Positions 52,531 through 61,585 of a stretch of DNA of 64,000 nt are shown piece after piece (the stretch's first letter is position 1; each line of letters starts with the position of its first letter). This DNA comes from Gammaproteobacteria bacterium (GTDB taxonomy: Bacteria > Pseudomonadota > Gammaproteobacteria > Pseudomonadales > Ketobacteraceae): the NCBI GenBank assembly GCA_013178375.1, contig JABLXQ010000017.1, positions 62,001-126,000 of the forward strand. Direction: 5' to 3'. A program made the translations under genes and the position numbers. The notes beneath the pieces are model-generated. The model worked only from the letters and a program-made list of their open reading frames with translations. It searched no databases and had not been told where the DNA came from.

Positions 52531-53010
52531 CTAGCCGTCCCAGCCTTCGTCGTCCATCGCATCGAAACGGTTGTCACTCTTGTCCTGCTGCTTGCGCTTG
52601 AGAATATTCGCCAGCCAGGCTTCCGGCGTGCCCCGCAATTGCGCCTGCAGCGCCGCCAGCAATTCCTCCACATCCGGGCCGCCTTCCACCTTCAGCGGAT
52701 TGACGCCCAGCGACACCAGCTGCCGCGTGGCTGAACCGCCAATCGATCCGCAATACACCACGTCCGCCCCCGCCAGCCACATGAGTTTCGGCTTCAGCTT
52801 GTCTTCGTTGCCGTCCTTCTTTTCGTAGCCGAACGACTGGTGTGCCACCAGTTCGGCATGGTCGGCATTCACCCGGTACAGGTAGAACGCTTGGGCCGAA
52901 CCGAAATGCTGGTCGACGATATCGCCTTCCTGGGACGCGAACGCCACCAGCAGGGTGCTCGGATCCACGCTCACTTCGGCGACATTGCGAATGGCTGTCA
53001 GGGTAGTCAT
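52531..53010 (-). CDS. NifX/NifB-type dinitrogenase cofactor biosynthesis domain protein
   Basis: The 159-residue protein has the NifX/NafY fold signature: VAFASQEGDIVDQHFGSAQA near the N-terminus and GADVVYCGSIGGSATRQLVS in the middle. In the nitrogenase system these bind Fe-S cofactors, but no other nif gene occurs here, so it is more likely a cofactor carrier for another metalloenzyme. AGGAG lies before the ATG at 53010; longer readings to 53175 run into sequence without codon bias. A 234-bp non-coding gap separates it from the FmdB-like gene. Confidence 0.88.
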   Translation of the reverse strand: MTTLTAIRNVAEVSVDPSTLLVAFASQEGDIVDQHFGSAQAFYLYRVNADHAELVAHQSFGYEKKDGNEDKLKPKLMWLAGADVVYCGSIGGSATRQLVSLGVNPLKVEGGPDVEELLAALQAQLRGTPEAWLANILKRKQQDKSDNRFDAMDDEGWDG

Positions 53011-53244
53011 GGGATTCTCCTGGCTGTTGGTCAGACGTGTCGTGCTTGTCGCACTGGCGACCGCCGTTTTGTCGGAAACCGCACAACGCTGCCGACACCG
53101 CCACTCTTCAATCAGTGGCGGAGATGCAGCAAACCAGCGGATTTCCGACGCTTTTCGCGGCGCCGGCAGGAGCATCCGGCCGGGCGCGCAGCACTTGCAG
53201 GAGAGGATTTAGCAGGGAATGTGCCAGCGAAGCAGCAGAGAAAG

Positions 53245-53499
53245 TCAGCCGAACTGGCAACGGCCGCCGCCGCAACCGCCGGACATGCAGGGTGGCGCAT
53301 CGGCATTTTTCAGGGCGGAGCTTTTCACCACGCCGCCGGTGGTCAGCACTTTCGCCACCGGTGCGTTGTCCGGAATCGAATCGTCGCTCAGATCCGCCAG
53401 CGCGCGCAGTTCACCCCAGGTGGACACCGACACCGCCATCGGGTGTTTCACTTCATAAACTTTGCCGTTGGCTTCACAACGGTAATCGTAGGTGGGCAT
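53245..53499 (-). CDS. FmdB-type zinc-ribbon-like small protein with altered Cys pattern
   Basis: The 84-residue protein starts MPTYDYRCEANGKVYEV, the beginning of the FmdB zinc-ribbon family, but the second Cys of the first CxxC knuckle is replaced (CEANG). The C-terminus has a separate Cys/Gly cluster CMSGGCGGGRC that could hold a metal or Fe-S ligand set. GAGGAGG precedes the ATG. The gene is followed on the same strand by the NifX-like gene, so a role in metal-cofactor handling is inferred from context. Confidence 0.8.
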   Translation of the reverse strand: MPTYDYRCEANGKVYEVKHPMAVSVSTWGELRALADLSDDSIPDNAPVAKVLTTGGVVKSSALKNADAPPCMSGGCGGGRCQFG

Positions 53500-53613
53500 G
53501 GGAAATCCTCCTCGGAACAATTGCCATCGACACTATATACGGGAAGCCGGCAGGGTTATCTTCTACCCACATTAGTATGGCCGGCACCCCGGTACCTTGA
53601 ACAGCGACCCAGA

Positions 53614-54270
53614 TCAGGTTTTCGGCTGCAGCCGGCGCGCCCGCCACTGCTGAACGAAGCCGATCACCATTGGCAACACCGACACCAGAATGATCCCGAA
53701 CATCAGCAGAGTGAAATTCTTGCGCACCACCGGCAGGTTGCCAAAGTAATGGCCCGCATAAACAAACATCACCACCCAGATTACCGCGCCGACACAGTTC
53801 AGCAACATGAAACGCTTGTGGCTCATGCTGCTCATGCCCGCCACGAACGGAGCAAAGGTGCGCACGATGGGAATGAAGCGGGTCAGGATCACGGTAATCG
53901 CACCGTGCTTTTCATAAAAGGCGTGGGTTTTTTCCAGGTAATCGCGGCGGAAGATTTTCGAATTGGGATTGGTGAACAGCCGCTCCCCGAAAAAATGGCC
54001 CACCGAGTAGTTCACCGTGTTCCCCAGCACCGCCGCCACAATCATCAACGCCGCCAGGGTATGCACATCCAGCACAGTGCCCACGGTCAGCGCTCCAGCG
54101 GCAAACAGCAGGGAATCACCGGGCAGGAACGGCGTCACCACCAGGCCGGTTTCACAGAAGATGATCACGAACAGGATCAGGTACACCAGGGTACCGTACT
54201 CATTCATCATGGCCTGCAGATGCTGGTCCACATGCAGGATGAAATCGATGGCCAGCGTGATCAACTCCAT
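53614..54270 (-). CDS. DedA-family membrane protein
   Basis: The 218-residue polytopic protein has the DedA/SNARE-associated Golgi pattern: the segment [27 protein letters not shown] near the middle and the [18 protein letters not shown] motif with the conserved Arg. DedA proteins flip undecaprenyl phosphate or maintain membrane potential. The ATG at 54270 fits the family start. It is divergent from the dipeptidase-like gene across 227 bp, which hold its promoter region. Confidence 0.92.
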   Translation of the reverse strand: MELITLAIDFILHVDQHLQAMMNEYGTLVYLILFVIIFCETGLVVTPFLPGDSLLFAAGALTVGTVLDVHTLAALMIVAAVLGNTVNYSVGHFFGERLFTNPNSKIFRRDYLEKTHAFYEKHGAITVILTRFIPIVRTFAPFVAGMSSMSHKRFMLLNCVGAVIWVVMFVYAGHYFGNLPVVRKNFTLLMFGIILVSVLPMVIGFVQQWRARRLQPKT

Positions 54271-54497
54271 GATTACCTCAGAACTTAGATGGATAAAAGT
54301 AGATGGACGGATAAATAAAGCCCGGTCCGGGCAAGGACGGGGGCGATGGTACCACGGCCATTTTGCATTCAGCGACCCGGCCGGCACGGGATTTGACGGG
54401 AACCCGGAAATCCCCTAAAACCAGATGGCACCATCGTGCAGCAATCTGGATCATACAAAGCCTCCACCAATAACAACAAATCAGGAAGGTAACGCCC

Positions 54498-56726
54498 ATG
54501 TGGAATCCCCGTCTGCTGGCCCTGCTCGTGCCGCTGTTAGTGTTGTCCGGCTGCAAATCCGCCCGTGAAACCGAACCGGCCTATGCCCTGGCCCAGCAAT
54601 GTGTGGCCATCCAGAATCCGGCCTCAGGCGCATACCTCTCGGCCGTCAGCGACAAGGCCTACCGTTTCAGCGCCGGCGGCGAGCAGGAGGCGGAGAAATT
54701 CTTCCTCAAACCCAGCGCCCTGGGCACCTTCCTGCTGTACGACCGCGACGGCCGCTTCCTCAGCACCCAGCTGATCCATGTCACCCGCGATGCCACTGCG
54801 TCGCGGCGGGCGGAATGGCGCATCAACAAACTGGCGCTGTACCGGGGCCATCGGCAGGTGGACGAGAAATTCACCCTGGTCTCCATCATCGACAACCTGC
54901 GCCTGCAGCAGGGCAAGAGCGGGCCTATCATCCGTCTCGCTGGTGAACAGGTGCCGGTGGAAGCCGTGCTGGATCTGGTGCCACAACCGGCGGAGGCCTG
55001 CCGCGAATTCCCCGAAGCGCCGTTGAATGCGGAAGTGGCCGATGATTTCTACCAGCCCAAAGACCCGGTCGCACCGGTGACCGGCTATGCCGATCTGCAC
55101 ACCCATCTGGGCTTTCCCCAGGCCATGGCCGGATTGGCGATGGCGGGCGACCTGTTCCACCCCTGGGGCATCGAACACGCCCTGAAAGATTGCGCCCACC
55201 TGCACGGCACCAACGGCATGCTTGATCTGTTGGAAGGTCAGCGTGCCAGCGGTGGTGCCGGCGGCCACGCCACGGCGGGTTACCCCGATCTCACCTACTG
55301 GCCCCGGCGCGACACCAGCACCCACGCACAGGCCTATTACCGCTGGCTGCAGCGGGCCTATCTGAGCGGGCTGCGGCTGATGGTGTCCCACGTCACCGGC
55401 AACCCCACCTTCTGCCAGCTGCTGTCGCTGATGAAACCGGGCCGCGCCGAGGGCGATTGCAGCAGCCGCTCGGAAGTGGAAAACCAGTCGCTCTATCTGT
55501 ATGCAATGCAGGACTACATCGACGCCCAGGAAGGCGGCCCCGGCAAAGGCTGGTTCCGCATGGCCACCTCGGCCCGCGACGCCCGCGCCATCATCAACCA
55601 GAACAAGCTGGCGGTGGTGCTGGGCGCGGAATACGGCACCCTGTTCGACTGCAACGAAAGCGCCACCTTCTGCAGCCCGCAATACATCGACCAGCAACTG
55701 GAGCGCATCCACCAGCTGGGCGTGCGCGTGGTGTTCCCCATCCACCGCTTCGATAATGCCTTTGGCGGCACCCGCCCGGCCGGCGACGTGGCAGGCGCCT
55801 GGATGAACCTGGCCAGCAAACTCAACACCAGCCGCGCGCCGAAAGTCACCCAGATGCTGGACCCGTTCGGCTACCTGTTCAAACCCATCGGCGGCCATTT
55901 CTGGGAACTGCAAACCTGTCCTGATGGAATTGAAGGCACCTCCAGCCTGCTCAGCATGGAACAGTTCATCAACCAGGATTTCCGCGCCCTCACCAACGGC
56001 CTGGCCGACATTCCCACCATCGGTCCCACCCTGAATTCGCTGCTGGAATTGGGCTTCTTCAGCAAACTCAACCCGCTGCCGGACTACGCCGGATTCGATC
56101 AGCCCGACAGCCACGCCTGCAACCTGACGCCGCTGCAACCGGCCGGGCACTATCTGGTGAACCGGCTGATCGACAAGGGCATGATCATCGACATCGACCA
56201 CATGGGTTACGGCACCCAGATGGACACGCTGGATATTCTGGAACAGCGGCAATACGCTGGCGTGGTGTCATCCCACAGCTGGATGGAAAGCAACGAACAG
56301 ATCCGCCAGCGCATGTTCCGTCTGGGCGGCCAGATCAGCCCCTTCAACCACCGCCCCAGCGACAACGCCGCCGTGATGAAGGAATACCGCGCGGAAATGG
56401 CCGCGTTTGATTTCCCCATCGGCGTCGGCATGGGCAGCGACATCCAGGGCGTCACCGCGCAGACCGACGGCGATCCCGAAATAACGATCACCTACCCGTT
56501 CCAGTCGGTGGACAGCAAGGTCACCTTCACGCAACCGACCACCGGCAACCGCGTGTTTGATTACGCGACCGAGGGCGTTGCCAACTACGGAATGATGGCG
56601 GAATGGGTGGAGAACCTGCGCCAGCTGGACGCAAGCGATCCGGAAGATCTGATGGGGATTTTCATGAATTCTGCCGAATCGTTTCTGCAAATGTGGGAAC
56701 GGGCGGAAGCGGCGAAGATGGAGTGA
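54498..56726 (+). CDS. membrane-dipeptidase-like (M19-type) metallo-lipoprotein
   Basis: The 742-residue protein has a lipoprotein signal (LLVLSGC, Cys19). An N-terminal beta-rich domain of about 170 residues follows, then a TIM-barrel metallohydrolase: D199-x-H201-x-H203 in ADLHTHLGFPQ, IDIDHMGYGTQ (third ligand region), VVSSHSWMESN and GVGMGSDIQG (catalytic Asp). This is the pattern of renal-dipeptidase/M19 enzymes, but the protein is about 350 residues longer than a standard M19 enzyme. It is probably attached to the outer membrane and hydrolyses a peptide, amide or lactone; the substrate is unknown. AGGAAGG precedes the ATG. Confidence 0.82.
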   Translation: MWNPRLLALLVPLLVLSGCKSARETEPAYALAQQCVAIQNPASGAYLSAVSDKAYRFSAGGEQEAEKFFLKPSALGTFLLYDRDGRFLSTQLIHVTRDATASRRAEWRINKLALYRGHRQVDEKFTLVSIIDNLRLQQGKSGPIIRLAGEQVPVEAVLDLVPQPAEACREFPEAPLNAEVADDFYQPKDPVAPVTGYADLHTHLGFPQAMAGLAMAGDLFHPWGIEHALKDCAHLHGTNGMLDLLEGQRASGGAGGHATAGYPDLTYWPRRDTSTHAQAYYRWLQRAYLSGLRLMVSHVTGNPTFCQLLSLMKPGRAEGDCSSRSEVENQSLYLYAMQDYIDAQEGGPGKGWFRMATSARDARAIINQNKLAVVLGAEYGTLFDCNESATFCSPQYIDQQLERIHQLGVRVVFPIHRFDNAFGGTRPAGDVAGAWMNLASKLNTSRAPKVTQMLDPFGYLFKPIGGHFWELQTCPDGIEGTSSLLSMEQFINQDFRALTNGLADIPTIGPTLNSLLELGFFSKLNPLPDYAGFDQPDSHACNLTPLQPAGHYLVNRLIDKGMIIDIDHMGYGTQMDTLDILEQRQYAGVVSSHSWMESNEQIRQRMFRLGGQISPFNHRPSDNAAVMKEYRAEMAAFDFPIGVGMGSDIQGVTAQTDGDPEITITYPFQSVDSKVTFTQPTTGNRVFDYATEGVANYGMMAEWVENLRQLDASDPEDLMGIFMNSAESFLQMWERAEAAKME

Positions 56727-56842
56727 TGCCTACGGCGGAGCAACCGTTGCGGCGTGCTCGATTGCGAAGTGAAGGAAACGGCACGCCAGCGGGAAAACGT
56801 CTTCCACGCTGGCGCGCCCTATCTGCAATCAGCACAAGCGGA

Positions 56843-57490
56843 TCAAGACAAGGCGCCTACTAGCAGCATCGCACCGGTCGAGGCAATCATCGCGCCCGCA
56901 CCCCGCAGCACCAGAGCGCCCGCCTGACTGCGATGCAGGGAGCCAAGCAACACGCCACCCCCGTGCAACAACAACGTCGCCAGCACAAAACCAGCACTGA
57001 ATTGAATGCCACTCATGCCCGCCGGCAGCTCGGCGCCGTGGGCATGGCCATGAAACAGAGCGAAAACGCCCACCAGCAGTGCGGCAAACCCCATTTTGGG
57101 GCGCGCCACCAGCAAAATCAGTGCACCCAGCAGCAGCGCCGACAGAGCAATGCCCGCTTCCACACCGGCAAACGCCAAGCCGCTCATACCCAGCGCACCG
57201 CCCACCAGCATCAGCAACGGAAAAGTCAGCGGCAGCATCCACATAGCCCGGCCGCCCATCTGCGCGGCCCAGATGCCCACGGCCACCATCGCCAGTACGT
57301 GGTCCAGCCCCAGCCAGGGATGAACAAAGCCGCTGAAAAATCCATGCGCATCACCATGCCCCGGGTGCGCGAAGGCAGTCTGGGCGCCCAGCAGAAGCAG
57401 CGCGGTCAACGCAGTGGCCAGATTGCGGGAAGGGGAGCGGAAATGAGTGCGGGTGCGGATGGCAATGGAGCGGTCGCAGGCAAGTGACAT
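56843..57490 (-). CDS. HupE/UreJ-family metal permease
   Basis: The 215-residue protein has a signal peptide followed by HPGHGDAHGFFSGFVHPWLG, the His-rich motif of the HupE/UreJ family, and then five or more membrane spans (VFALFHGHAHGAELP is a second His motif). Family members import nickel or cobalt. The ATG at 57490 leads into a twin-basic signal (RSIAIRTRTH, then ALTALLLLGAQTAFA). It is divergent from the SemiSWEET gene. The cobalamin-binding-like protein at 57997 suggests a cobalt link. Confidence 0.88.
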   Translation of the reverse strand: MSLACDRSIAIRTRTHFRSPSRNLATALTALLLLGAQTAFAHPGHGDAHGFFSGFVHPWLGLDHVLAMVAVGIWAAQMGGRAMWMLPLTFPLLMLVGGALGMSGLAFAGVEAGIALSALLLGALILLVARPKMGFAALLVGVFALFHGHAHGAELPAGMSGIQFSAGFVLATLLLHGGGVLLGSLHRSQAGALVLRGAGAMIASTGAMLLVGALS

Positions 57491-57665
57491 GGGCGGAAGT
57501 TCCTTGGCAATTAACAATGACATCTGGTGAAAGAGGGTATGCGTCATCAGCGCAAAAGTCACCATGCGGAAATCGTGCCGGGCACGCCCCCTTGTCAGCC
57601 GTGCTGGAAGTCAGCACCATGGCAGGCCGTTGCCCTTCGCCTCCGCTGTAATACCGGAATCCATC

Positions 57666-57938
57666 ATGAGTGCCCTGACCGACCTGATCGGCTATATCGC
57701 TGCCTTCTGCACTACCTTTGCCTTCGTGCCCCAGGCCTACAGCGTCTGGAAAACCCACAGCACCCGCGACCTGTCCCTCGCCATGTTCCTGGTCTTCACC
57801 ATCGGCGTCTGCCTCTGGCTGGTGTATGGCTGCCTGATCGGGAGCTGGCCCATCATCATCGCCAACCTGTGCACGGTGCTGCTGGCAGGCTACATCCTGG
57901 GGATGAAACTTACCGAAGGCAGGCGCAGGCCGGTCTGA
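57666..57938 (+). CDS. SemiSWEET-family transporter (PQ-loop)
   Basis: The 90-residue protein has three membrane helices and the PQ-loop signature FVPQAYSVWKT, then STRDLSLAMFLVFTIGVCLWL, which is characteristic of bacterial SemiSWEET sugar transporters working as homodimers. The ATG at 57666 matches the family start; the longer open frame beginning at 57564 is unlikely. It has its own short upstream region of 175 bp shared with the divergent HupE gene. Confidence 0.93.
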   Translation: MSALTDLIGYIAAFCTTFAFVPQAYSVWKTHSTRDLSLAMFLVFTIGVCLWLVYGCLIGSWPIIIANLCTVLLAGYILGMKLTEGRRRPV

Positions 57939-57996
57939 TGTTGCGTGCCTGAATACTTGGCTGCCTGACTGACGGATTGACTGGCTGATTGATAGA

Positions 57997-58809
57997 CTAC
58001 TGCCGTCCGGCCCAGGCGGCAAAAATGGCGTGCAACTGCTGCAGACCATCGATCAGCGCCGCCGGCCCCGGTTGCAGGATGTCGGGGGATTTGATTTCAA
58101 ACAGCTGGTTGTTTTGCACGGCGGGCACATCCTGCCAGCCCGGCCGCTGCCGCACCTGATCCGCGCTGAATTTCCGCCCGCACCAGGAACCGATGATGAT
58201 GTCCGGCCCGCGCCGCACGATCTCCAGCGGATCGGCAATGATGCGGGATTTCGCATCCGGCGCCCGCGACAGCTCGGCAAAGCAATCCTCGCCCCCAGCG
58301 ATACCGATCAGCTCCGACACCCAGCGGATCGCGGAAATATTCGGCTCATGCCATTCCTCGAAAAACACCCGGGGCCGGCGCGGCAACTGCTGCGCGGCGG
58401 CACGTACGGTTTCCATGCCATCCTGCAGTTGCGCGATCAACGCCTCCGCTTTGTGTGGTACCCCCGCCAGCGCGCCAACGGTGTAAATCGTCTGCAGGAT
58501 TTCCGCAACAGAACGCTGGTTGAAAATGAATACCGCCACCCCGGCACGAATCAGCTGCGCGGCAATGTCGGCCTGCAGATCGGAAAAACCCAACACCAGA
58601 TCCGGCCGCAGCGCCAGGATTTTATCGATCTTCGCGCTGGTGAAGGCCGAGACTTTCGGTTTGTCGCGTCGCGCCTGTGGTGGGCGCACGGTGAAACCGG
58701 AAATGCCAACAATGCGGTCCTGCTCGCCCAGCAGGTACAGGATTTCAGTGGTTTCCTCGGTGAGACAGACAATACGGCGGGCGCCGAACGCGCCGGGGGA
58801 AAGGGACAT
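57997..58809 (-). CDS. cobalamin-binding-like (BtuF-type) protein without signal peptide
   Basis: The 270-residue protein follows the type III periplasmic binding fold (RIVCLTEETTEILYLLGEQD, a DKILALRPDLVLGFSDLQAD backbone helix region, then FFEEWHEPNISAIRWVSEL). It resembles BtuF but has no signal peptide, so it is probably cytoplasmic or mis-annotated at the start; GGAG before 58809 supports this ATG. Stand-alone members are often linked with cobalamin or corrinoid metabolism. No btuCD genes are near. Confidence 0.82.
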   Translation of the reverse strand: MSLSPGAFGARRIVCLTEETTEILYLLGEQDRIVGISGFTVRPPQARRDKPKVSAFTSAKIDKILALRPDLVLGFSDLQADIAAQLIRAGVAVFIFNQRSVAEILQTIYTVGALAGVPHKAEALIAQLQDGMETVRAAAQQLPRRPRVFFEEWHEPNISAIRWVSELIGIAGGEDCFAELSRAPDAKSRIIADPLEIVRRGPDIIIGSWCGRKFSADQVRQRPGWQDVPAVQNNQLFEIKSPDILQPGPAALIDGLQQLHAIFAAWAGRQ

Positions 58810-58932
58810 GGGACTCCGCTGCGACGGCACAGGCAATTCGGGAATGAATTGCGCGAGTGTAGCGCAGCGGCAGACACCAGACTATTGGCGATTCAGCGCA
58901 GGAAGCGGCAGGCCGGCTTTTAGCGACGCCCT

Positions 58933-59916
58933 TTACAAAAACCGCCGCCGAAGCCACTCCACCAGCGCCTGATTCAGCGCCTCGGGATTTTCCTGCTGGG
59001 TCCAGTGGCCCGCATTCGGAATCAATGTTTTCTCCCAGTCAGTGCAGTAGCCATCCAGCAGATCATAAAAATGATAGGCGGCGATGAAATCCAGCTCCGA
59101 TCCCACCGCCAGCACCGGCACGGTGATTTTCGGCAAACCATCCGGCAGCATTTTCTTCTGATACTCGTAATCCAGCGGCAGGCAACGGTACCAGTTCAGG
59201 GCCGGGCCAAACCCCGTATTGCGATAGGCATCAGCGTAATGGGCCAGCTCTTCGTCATTCAGCAACACTTCGCCGGGCCAGGTGCTTTCATCATCGTGAA
59301 TCCAGTGCACATGGCCGATACTTTCCGCGTCGTGCATGCGGCTGCGGGACAGGTTGGTACCCTTGCCCGTATCGCGCCGCAAGTAAAAACGAAACGTGCG
59401 CGCGGGATCTTCGTTGAATTTGTCCTCGCATGCCTGCGTCTGGAAATAGGCGAAATAATTGGTGGGGCCGTACAGCATGTTGTACAGGTCGAGCGGATTC
59501 ATTGGCATGTCGGCGAACGGCGAATTGCACGCACATAGTCCCGCCACCCGGTCCTGATGATAAATCCCCATGCCCCACACGATGGTGCCGCCAAAATCGT
59601 GGCCGATGAAAATGCCTTTCTCGTAACCGTAATGATCCAGCAGGCCGCACATGTCATCCAGCCGCGCCTGCAGGGTGTAATCCTCTTTGTTCGGCAACAC
59701 CTGCGAATGGCCGACGCCCCGTATATCCGGCGCGATCACATGAAAGCCCGCCGCCACCAGTGGCGCGAACTGATGACGCCAGGAATAGGCCAGCTCCGGC
59801 ATGCCGTGGCACAGGATCACGGGCCAGCGCTGCACCTGGGTTGCCGGCATCGCTTCATACACCGCCAGTTCGATGCCATTCACGGCAATAAGATGGGGCC
59901 TGTTGAAATCAGGCAT
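58933..59916 (-). CDS. alpha/beta hydrolase of epoxide-hydrolase type
   Basis: The 327-residue protein has an oxyanion region HGMPELAYSWR, the nucleophile Asp in GHDFGGTIVWG (an Asp-type elbow as in epoxide hydrolases and dehalogenases), and the C-terminal His in NAGHWTQQENP. A cap domain with conserved Tyr lies in between. GGGAG 7 nt before 59916 defines the start; upstream Met codons at 59958 and 60030 are less supported. It is divergent from the SDR gene with the shared GTATAC operator, implying a common inducer. Confidence 0.88.
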   Translation of the reverse strand: MPDFNRPHLIAVNGIELAVYEAMPATQVQRWPVILCHGMPELAYSWRHQFAPLVAAGFHVIAPDIRGVGHSQVLPNKEDYTLQARLDDMCGLLDHYGYEKGIFIGHDFGGTIVWGMGIYHQDRVAGLCACNSPFADMPMNPLDLYNMLYGPTNYFAYFQTQACEDKFNEDPARTFRFYLRRDTGKGTNLSRSRMHDAESIGHVHWIHDDESTWPGEVLLNDEELAHYADAYRNTGFGPALNWYRCLPLDYEYQKKMLPDGLPKITVPVLAVGSELDFIAAYHFYDLLDGYCTDWEKTLIPNAGHWTQQENPEALNQALVEWLRRRFL

Positions 59917-60022
59917 GGCAGTTCTCCCGCTGTTGTTGTTTTTATCGGACTGATTCATATGGATTTCTTGCAAGGTATTCCGGGTGACACGCATCTGGCA
60001 CAGACAACGCTGGCCTTTATTG

Positions 60023-60037
60023 GTATACATCGTATAC
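60023..60037. promoter_or_regulatory. operator GTATAC-ATC-GTATAC between hydrolase and SDR genes
   Basis: Two GTATAC half sites (60023-60028, 60032-60037) with the same 3-nt spacer as at 41004-41018. A TATACT hexamer at 60033-60038, a possible -10 for the SDR gene, overlaps the second half site, the same layout as in front of the P450 gene. Confidence 0.65.
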
Positions 60038-60110
60038 TATATGACCCACTGTTCACAATACAGATTCAGGTTCACCGGGTTGCACAACAAAAACAACGGA
60101 GGGAAGACCA

Positions 60111-61511
60111 ATGTCATTTGATTTCACCGGGAAAGTCGCCATTGTCACCGGCGCGGGGGGCGGACTGGGCTTCGCCTATGCAAAATATCTGGCCGGGAAA
60201 GGCTGTAACGTCATCGTCAACGATCTGGGCGGCGGCACCTTTGGCTACGACGGCAAACCCAGCTCGAAAGTGGCTGAAGAAGCCGTGAAAAAAATCAACG
60301 CGCTGGGCAAAGGCACCGCTGTCGCCGATGGCCACGACGTATCGGAATACAAAAGCGCCGAAAGCATGGTGGACACCGCCATCAAAAAATGGGGCCGCAT
60401 CGACATCATCATCAACAACGCCGGCATCGCCAGCACCGCCGTGTTCCCCAACGTAGACCGCGAGGAAGTCGACCTGCACCTGGGCGTGCACGTGATGGGC
60501 GCCATCAACACCATGCGCGCCGCCTGGCCCCACATGGTGAAGCAGAAATTCGGCCGCATCATCAACACCTCGTCAGATTCCATGCTGGGTTTCAGCCCGC
60601 AAATCACCTACCCGTCGATGAAAGCCGGCCTGATCGGCCTCACCCGCAACGCCGGCCTGCTGGGCAAAGATCACAACATCAATATCAACGCCATCATGCC
60701 CGCCGCGTTCACCCGCCTGTCGGCGCTGCTGCCGCAAAGTGATTTCCGCACGCGGCTGGAAAATGATTTCCAGCCCGACAAGCTGGCACCTGTGGTGGCC
60801 TATCTGTGCCATGAAAAATGCGACATCAGCCGCGAAATATTTTCGATCGGCGGCGGCAAATTTTCCCGCGTGGTCATCGCCGCCTGCGACGCAGTGCCGG
60901 TGGATATGACCATGGAATCGGTGGAAAAGCAGATGAAAAACGTCATGGGCGACGATCTGTCGGCCATGAAACTGATGAAGGCCACCTTCGACGATTTGCA
61001 GAACCTGGGTTTCACCGAAGACGATTGCAAGCTGTTCCATGATATGACCGCCACCCAGGCCGAACAGGGCCCGATTGAAGCGGTGAAAATCGACAGCGTC
61101 GACAACGTGTGGAATCTCACCATCAAATCGCCAGTGGGCGACCAGTTCAGCGGACTGGTGTTGAAATCTTCCGGCGGCAATCTGAACGGCCACGTGCTGA
61201 ACAAGGAACACGGTAACCAGAAAGTGCTGGAAGGCCGCGTGGTGGATGGCAAGACCCTGACCTGGAAATGCAAGCTGACCAAACCTGTGCCGCTGACCCT
61301 GACCTACACCGCGCAGGTGGACAAGGACCAGAAAATCCAGGGCAAGGTGGTGGGCACGCTGATGGGCAAGACAGTGATGGATTCCACTTTCTCCGGCACT
61401 GCGGTGTTTGGCGACAAGGCCGAGCAGGCGAAACAGGAAAGTGCACAACAGGCGGTGCTGGACGGGCAGAAAAAACCCGGTTTCCTGCAGCGGCTGTTTG
61501 CGAAGGCGTAA
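60111..61511 (+). CDS. SDR oxidoreductase (MFE-2-like) with an extra C-terminal beta domain
   Basis: The 466-residue protein starts with a classical short-chain dehydrogenase (TGAGGGLGFAYAKYLA cofactor loop; NNAGIAS; catalytic Tyr/Lys in YPSMKAG) of the type found in the hydroxyacyl-CoA dehydrogenase part of MFE-2. An ordinary SDR would end near residue 300. Here about 70 linker residues and a beta-rich domain (about 325-440; SPVGDQFSGLVLKSSGG, GTLMGKTVMDSTFSG) follow. GGAGG precedes the ATG. Position beside an epoxide hydrolase suggests catabolism of a fatty, sterol or aromatic compound. It ends in a strong inverted repeat. Confidence 0.88.
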   Translation: MSFDFTGKVAIVTGAGGGLGFAYAKYLAGKGCNVIVNDLGGGTFGYDGKPSSKVAEEAVKKINALGKGTAVADGHDVSEYKSAESMVDTAIKKWGRIDIIINNAGIASTAVFPNVDREEVDLHLGVHVMGAINTMRAAWPHMVKQKFGRIINTSSDSMLGFSPQITYPSMKAGLIGLTRNAGLLGKDHNININAIMPAAFTRLSALLPQSDFRTRLENDFQPDKLAPVVAYLCHEKCDISREIFSIGGGKFSRVVIAACDAVPVDMTMESVEKQMKNVMGDDLSAMKLMKATFDDLQNLGFTEDDCKLFHDMTATQAEQGPIEAVKIDSVDNVWNLTIKSPVGDQFSGLVLKSSGGNLNGHVLNKEHGNQKVLEGRVVDGKTLTWKCKLTKPVPLTLTYTAQVDKDQKIQGKVVGTLMGKTVMDSTFSGTAVFGDKAEQAKQESAQQAVLDGQKKPGFLQRLFAKA

Positions 61512-61529
61512 GCAGAAAACCTTTCAGCG

Positions 61530-61577
61530 CGGGATTGATCCATTGAACGATACGCGCAGCTCAATGGATCAATCCCG
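61530..61577. terminator. bidirectional terminator, perfect 17-bp inverted repeat
   Basis: The arms at 61530-61546 and 61561-61577 are exact inverse complements (CGGGATTGATCCATTGA and its complement), with a 14-nt loop. It lies between the SDR stop and the end of the convergent lipoprotein gene. Because both genes end here, it probably terminates both transcripts. Confidence 0.8.
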
Positions 61578-61585
61578 AAACCAGA

